64,000 nucleotides of DNA from Variovorax sp. J22P240. Its GTDB lineage: Bacteria > Pseudomonadota > Gammaproteobacteria > Burkholderiales > Burkholderiaceae_C. Where the stretch lies: the NCBI RefSeq assembly GCF_030316855.1, contig NZ_JASZYR010000002.1, positions 558,001 through 622,000 of the forward strand. Reading direction: 5' to 3'. Of the stretch, positions 61,111-64,000 are shown one piece after another. Positions within the stretch are counted from its first letter, which is position 1. Each line of letters opens with the position of its first letter. The notes below the pieces were generated by a model. The model saw nothing but the letters and a program-made list of their open reading frames with translations. It made no database searches and had not been told where the DNA came from. Made by a program: the position numbers and the translations under genes.

Positions 61111-61126
61111 ACGAAAGGAAACGAAT
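61111..61126. promoter_or_regulatory. Candidate GlpR operator repeats between glpR and glpD
   Basis: Two direct ACGAA repeats start 10 bp apart (61111 and 61121), one helical turn, in the 98-bp glpR-glpD gap. A similar CGAAAGCGAA occurs at 61185-61194 just inside glpD. DeoR-type regulators often bind such direct repeats. There is no further evidence. Confidence 0.3.
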
Positions 61127-61173
61127 GGACTTAAGGGTTAACGCCGAAGAAAATCGCGTCGTAAGGAACCAGA

Positions 61174-62838
61174 ATGAAAAAATTCGAAAGCGAAGAGCCC
61201 TCAAACCGTGCATTAAGTCACATTCGAACGGACCCATCCCTCGTGAGCGAATCGCCCCCGTCATCGACCGCCTCCGCCGCAGACTGCGACGTGCTGATCG
61301 TCGGCGGCGGCATCAACGGCTGCGGCATCGCGCGGGACCTGGCGGGCCGGGGATGGCGCGTCGTGCTGTGCGAGAAGGACGACCTCGCGGCGCACACCTC
61401 GTCCTCGTCCACCAAGCTGATCCACGGCGGACTTCGCTACCTCGAGTACTACGAGTTCTCGCTGGTCCGCAAGGCGCTGCAGGAGCGCGAGGTGCTGCTC
61501 AAGAGCGCGCCGCACATCATGTGGCCGCTGCGCTTCGTGATGCCGCACGACCCGTCGATGCGGCCGGCCTGGATGATCCGCATCGGCCTCTTCATGTACG
61601 ACCACCTGGCCCGTCGCGAGGTGTTGCCGGGATCGCGCACCGTCGACCTGAAACGGCACGAGGCCGGTGCGGCGCTCAAGCCCGAATTCAAGCGCGGCTT
61701 CGTGTACTCGGACGGCTGGGTCGACGATGCGCGCCTCGTGGTGCTGAACGCGCTCGATGCGCGCGCACGCGGCGCGGAGGTGCTCACGCGCACCCGATGC
61801 GTCCGGGCGCAACGCAACGGCGAGGGCTGGACCGCCGTGCTCGAAGGTCCCGAAGGCCAGCGCACCGTGCGCGCCCGCGCGGTGGTCAACGCGGCGGGCC
61901 CGTGGGCCGAAGCCTTCCTTCGCGGCGTGGCGCACTCGGCGCAGGGCGAGGCGCTGGCGACGCGTCATCTGCGGCTGGTGAAGGGCAGTCACATCGTCGT
62001 GCCGCGCGTCTTCGGCCACGACCATGCCTACATCTTCCAGAACCCCGATAAACGGATCATCTTCGCGATTCCGTACCAGGATGACTTCACGCTGATCGGC
62101 ACCACCGACATCGAACTGCAGGGCGACGACCCTGGCGCCGCGCGCATCGGCGATGACGAGGTCGACTACCTTTGCACGCAGGCCAGCCGCTATTTCAGGA
62201 AGCCCATCACGCCGTCGGACGTGGTCTGGACCTATTCCGGCGTGCGCCCCTTGCTCGACGACGCATCGGGCGACCCCTCGGCCGTGACGCGCGACTACAT
62301 GCTCGAATCCAACACCACCGCCGCGCCGCTGCTGTCGGTGTGGGGCGGCAAGATCACCACCTTCCGCAAGCTGGCCGAGGACGCCGCCGACGAGGTCGGC
62401 CGAATGCTCGGCGAAACCCGCACTCCATGGACCGAGGGCGCGTTCATGGCCGGCGGCGATCTCTCTGCATGGATCGGCGGCACCAGCCGCACCTCGCGGC
62501 CCGACGACGACTTCGAACGCTTCGTCGAAGCGGTCCGCACGAAATACCCGTGGCTCGAATTCAACCTCGCGCGCCGGCTCGCACGGGCCTACGGTGCCCG
62601 CGTCGCGGACGTCATCGGCGACGCGCTATCGATGGACGACATGGGCGAGGCCGTTGCCCCCGGGCTCCACGAGCGCGAGCTGCGCTATCTGCGCGACGAG
62701 GAATGGGCCTGCAGCGGCGACGACGTGCTATGGCGCCGCTCCAAGCTCGGCCTCCACTTCACGGAGGCGGAGCGCGACGAAGTCGACGCCTGGATGCGGG
62801 CTCATGCACGCCTGCAAGAGGAAGCTCCATGCAGCTGA
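61174..62838 (+). CDS. glpD: Aerobic glycerol 3-phosphate dehydrogenase
   Basis: GlpD oxidises glycerol 3-phosphate to dihydroxyacetone phosphate, passing electrons to quinone at the inner membrane. The 554-residue flavoprotein has a FAD-binding DVLIVGGGINGCGIARDLAG, then SSSSTKLIHGGLRYLEYYEF, FVYSDGWVDDARLVVLNALD and LIGTTDIELQGD. About 35 residues precede the FAD fold, longer than usual, and include a Ser/Pro-rich stretch. AAGGA precedes the ATG at 61174; a GTG at 61243 is a less likely start. It heads a plus-strand operon with glpS and glpT. Confidence 0.95.
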   Translation: MKKFESEEPSNRALSHIRTDPSLVSESPPSSTASAADCDVLIVGGGINGCGIARDLAGRGWRVVLCEKDDLAAHTSSSSTKLIHGGLRYLEYYEFSLVRKALQEREVLLKSAPHIMWPLRFVMPHDPSMRPAWMIRIGLFMYDHLARREVLPGSRTVDLKRHEAGAALKPEFKRGFVYSDGWVDDARLVVLNALDARARGAEVLTRTRCVRAQRNGEGWTAVLEGPEGQRTVRARAVVNAAGPWAEAFLRGVAHSAQGEALATRHLRLVKGSHIVVPRVFGHDHAYIFQNPDKRIIFAIPYQDDFTLIGTTDIELQGDDPGAARIGDDEVDYLCTQASRYFRKPITPSDVVWTYSGVRPLLDDASGDPSAVTRDYMLESNTTAAPLLSVWGGKITTFRKLAEDAADEVGRMLGETRTPWTEGAFMAGGDLSAWIGGTSRTSRPDDDFERFVEAVRTKYPWLEFNLARRLARAYGARVADVIGDALSMDDMGEAVAPGLHERELRYLRDEEWACSGDDVLWRRSKLGLHFTEAERDEVDAWMRAHARLQEEAPCS

Positions 62839-63905
62839 CACTCGAACGCGTCACCAAGAAGGTGGGCGCGCAGACCTGGCTCTACCCGCAGAGCATCGCG
62901 CCGAAGAGCGGCGCGGTGACCGTGCTGCTGGGCGCCACGCAGGCCGGCAAGACCAGTCTGATGCGGCTCATGGCCGGGCTCGATGCGCCGACCGAAGGCA
63001 AGGTCTTCGTCGACGGCAAGGACGTGACGGGCGTGCCGGTGCGCGAGCGAAACGTGGCGATGGTGTACCAGCAGTTCATCAACTACCCGTCGCTGAGAGT
63101 CGCCGAGAACATCGGCTCGCCACTCAAGCTGCGCGGCGAAAAGAACGTCGATGCGCGCGTGCGCGAGCTGGCCGACAAGCTGCACATCGGCATGTTCCTC
63201 GACCGCTACCCGGCGGAGCTGTCGGGCGGCCAGCAACAGCGCGTGGCGCTGGCGCGCGCCTTGGCCAAGGGTGCGCCGCTGATGCTGCTCGACGAGCCCC
63301 TGGTGAACCTCGACTACAAGCTGCGCGAAGGATTGCGCGAGGAGCTCACGCAACTCTTCGCGTCCGGTGACTCGACGGTGATCTACGCCACCACCGAGCC
63401 CGGCGAAGCCCTGCTGCTCGGCGGCTACACGGCGGTGATGGATTCCGGCGAACTGCTGCAATATGGCCCGACCGCCGAAGTCTTCCACGCGCCGCAATCC
63501 CTGCGCGTGGCGCGCGCTTTCAGCGACCCGCCGATGAACCTGATGACCGGCCGCGTGGTGACCGGCGGCGTGCAGGTCGAAGGCGGGCCCATGTTGCCGT
63601 TGGCACTGCCCGCCAATGTGGAGGGCGCGGTCACGATCGGCCTGCGCTCCAGTGCGCTGAACGTCGACGCCGGCACCGGCGACATGGCCTTGCCGGGCAA
63701 GGTCGAGCTGGCGGAAATCTCCGGTTCCGACACCTTCGTCCACGTCGAGACGCTGGTGGGCGAACTGGTCGCGCAGCTCACCGGCGTGCATCGCTTCGAT
63801 CTCGGCGCGGTGATCACGCTGTACTTCAGCGCGTCGCAGGCCTATGTGTTCGACAGCAGCGAGCGGCTGGTCGTTGCACCGGCCTGGCGTCACAAGGGAG
63901 GCTGA
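62829..63905 (+). CDS. glpS: Glycerol ABC transporter ATP-binding protein GlpS
   Basis: The 358-residue ATPase matches one of the two ATPases of the rhizobial-type glycerol importer (GlpSTPQ family). It has a non-standard Walker A, GATQAGKT (residues 35-42, Gln where Ser is usual), Q-loop MVYQQFINYPSL, signature [16 protein letters not shown], Walker B LMLLDEPLVNLDY and a C-terminal TOBE-like beta domain. In place of the usual switch His, the sequence reads YATTEPGEAL. It overlaps the end of glpD by 10 bp. Confidence 0.9.
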   Translation: MQLTLERVTKKVGAQTWLYPQSIAPKSGAVTVLLGATQAGKTSLMRLMAGLDAPTEGKVFVDGKDVTGVPVRERNVAMVYQQFINYPSLRVAENIGSPLKLRGEKNVDARVRELADKLHIGMFLDRYPAELSGGQQQRVALARALAKGAPLMLLDEPLVNLDYKLREGLREELTQLFASGDSTVIYATTEPGEALLLGGYTAVMDSGELLQYGPTAEVFHAPQSLRVARAFSDPPMNLMTGRVVTGGVQVEGGPMLPLALPANVEGAVTIGLRSSALNVDAGTGDMALPGKVELAEISGSDTFVHVETLVGELVAQLTGVHRFDLGAVITLYFSASQAYVFDSSERLVVAPAWRHKGG

Positions 63906-63906
63906 C

Positions 63907-64000
63907 ATGGCCCGCATCGACCTCGACCTCGCCCACGCCTATCGCCCGAACCCGACGCAGGACAGTGACTACGCCTTGCTGCCGCTCAAGATGAGCTTCC
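63907..64000 (+). CDS. glpT: Glycerol ABC transporter second ATP-binding protein GlpT (5' part only)
   Basis: Only the first 31 codons are in the window (ARIDLDLAHAYRPNPTQDSD, then YALLPLKMSF). The start is 1 bp after the glpS stop. The sequence agrees with the N-terminus of the second ATPase that follows glpS in glycerol ABC operons; no nucleotide-binding motif is reached, so the call rests on position and these residues. Confidence 0.75.
   Translation, partial: MARIDLDLAHAYRPNPTQDSDYALLPLKMSF

Overview
This is a gapless, high-GC chromosomal segment with tightly packed genes, many 4-bp ATGA stop/start overlaps, several TTG and GTG starts, and no insertion sequence, phage, tRNA, rRNA or CRISPR that I can see. 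Gene content and order point to a betaproteobacterium of the family Comamonadaceae, most likely Variovorax or a close relative. The markers are pyrG-kdsA-eno-ftsB, dapA-bamC-MBL hydrolase, and a rhizobial-type glycerol ABC operon. That assignment is inferred from gene order and protein resemblance, not from a database search.

Layout. 1-17.4 kb is core housekeeping: a gamma carbonic anhydrase, Hsp33, a minus-strand operon pyrG-kdsA-DUF1330-eno-ftsB-(P-loop NTPase)-(exported protein), then coaBC-dut, a glycine-zipper lipoprotein, an FKBP isomerase, a RoxA-type ribosomal oxygenase, and dapA-bamC-MBL hydrolase. 17.4-26.8 kb holds both topoisomerase IV genes (parE, parC), with an ECF sigma factor/ferritin-like pair, a lytic transglycosylase and a kelch protein between them. 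26.8-33.5 kb is lipid- and membrane-related: a NAPE-PLD-like lipoprotein hydrolase, a 1159-aa membrane patatin-like phospholipase and a CorA-like protein.

33.5-40.3 kb is an eight-gene operon that I read as 2-ketogluconate utilisation: kguE-kguK-kguD-ptxS preceded by a complete polar-amino-acid-type ABC transporter that takes the place of the MFS permease KguT. A perfect 14-bp PtxS operator lies upstream of the first transporter gene. The binding protein has lost the residues that normally hold an alpha-amino group.

40.6-45.5 kb carries a two-gene lysine-to-aminoadipate module, an AmmeMemoRadiSam pair (B plus radical SAM) and a DUF6494 gene. 45.5-58.8 kb holds two clusters of circularly permuted ATP-grasp, alpha-E and transglutaminase genes in opposite orientations around comEC; this family set has no settled function. 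58.8-64 kb is glycerol metabolism: glpK and glpR on the minus strand, and glpD plus the first genes of a GlpSTPQ-type ABC importer on the plus strand, running off the end.

The observations most worth following up are the PtxS-controlled ABC operon, the paired ATP-grasp/alpha-E clusters with an identical coding tail in two unrelated proteins, the phospholipase neighbourhood, and an ECF-type promoter that fits autoregulation of the sigma factor.
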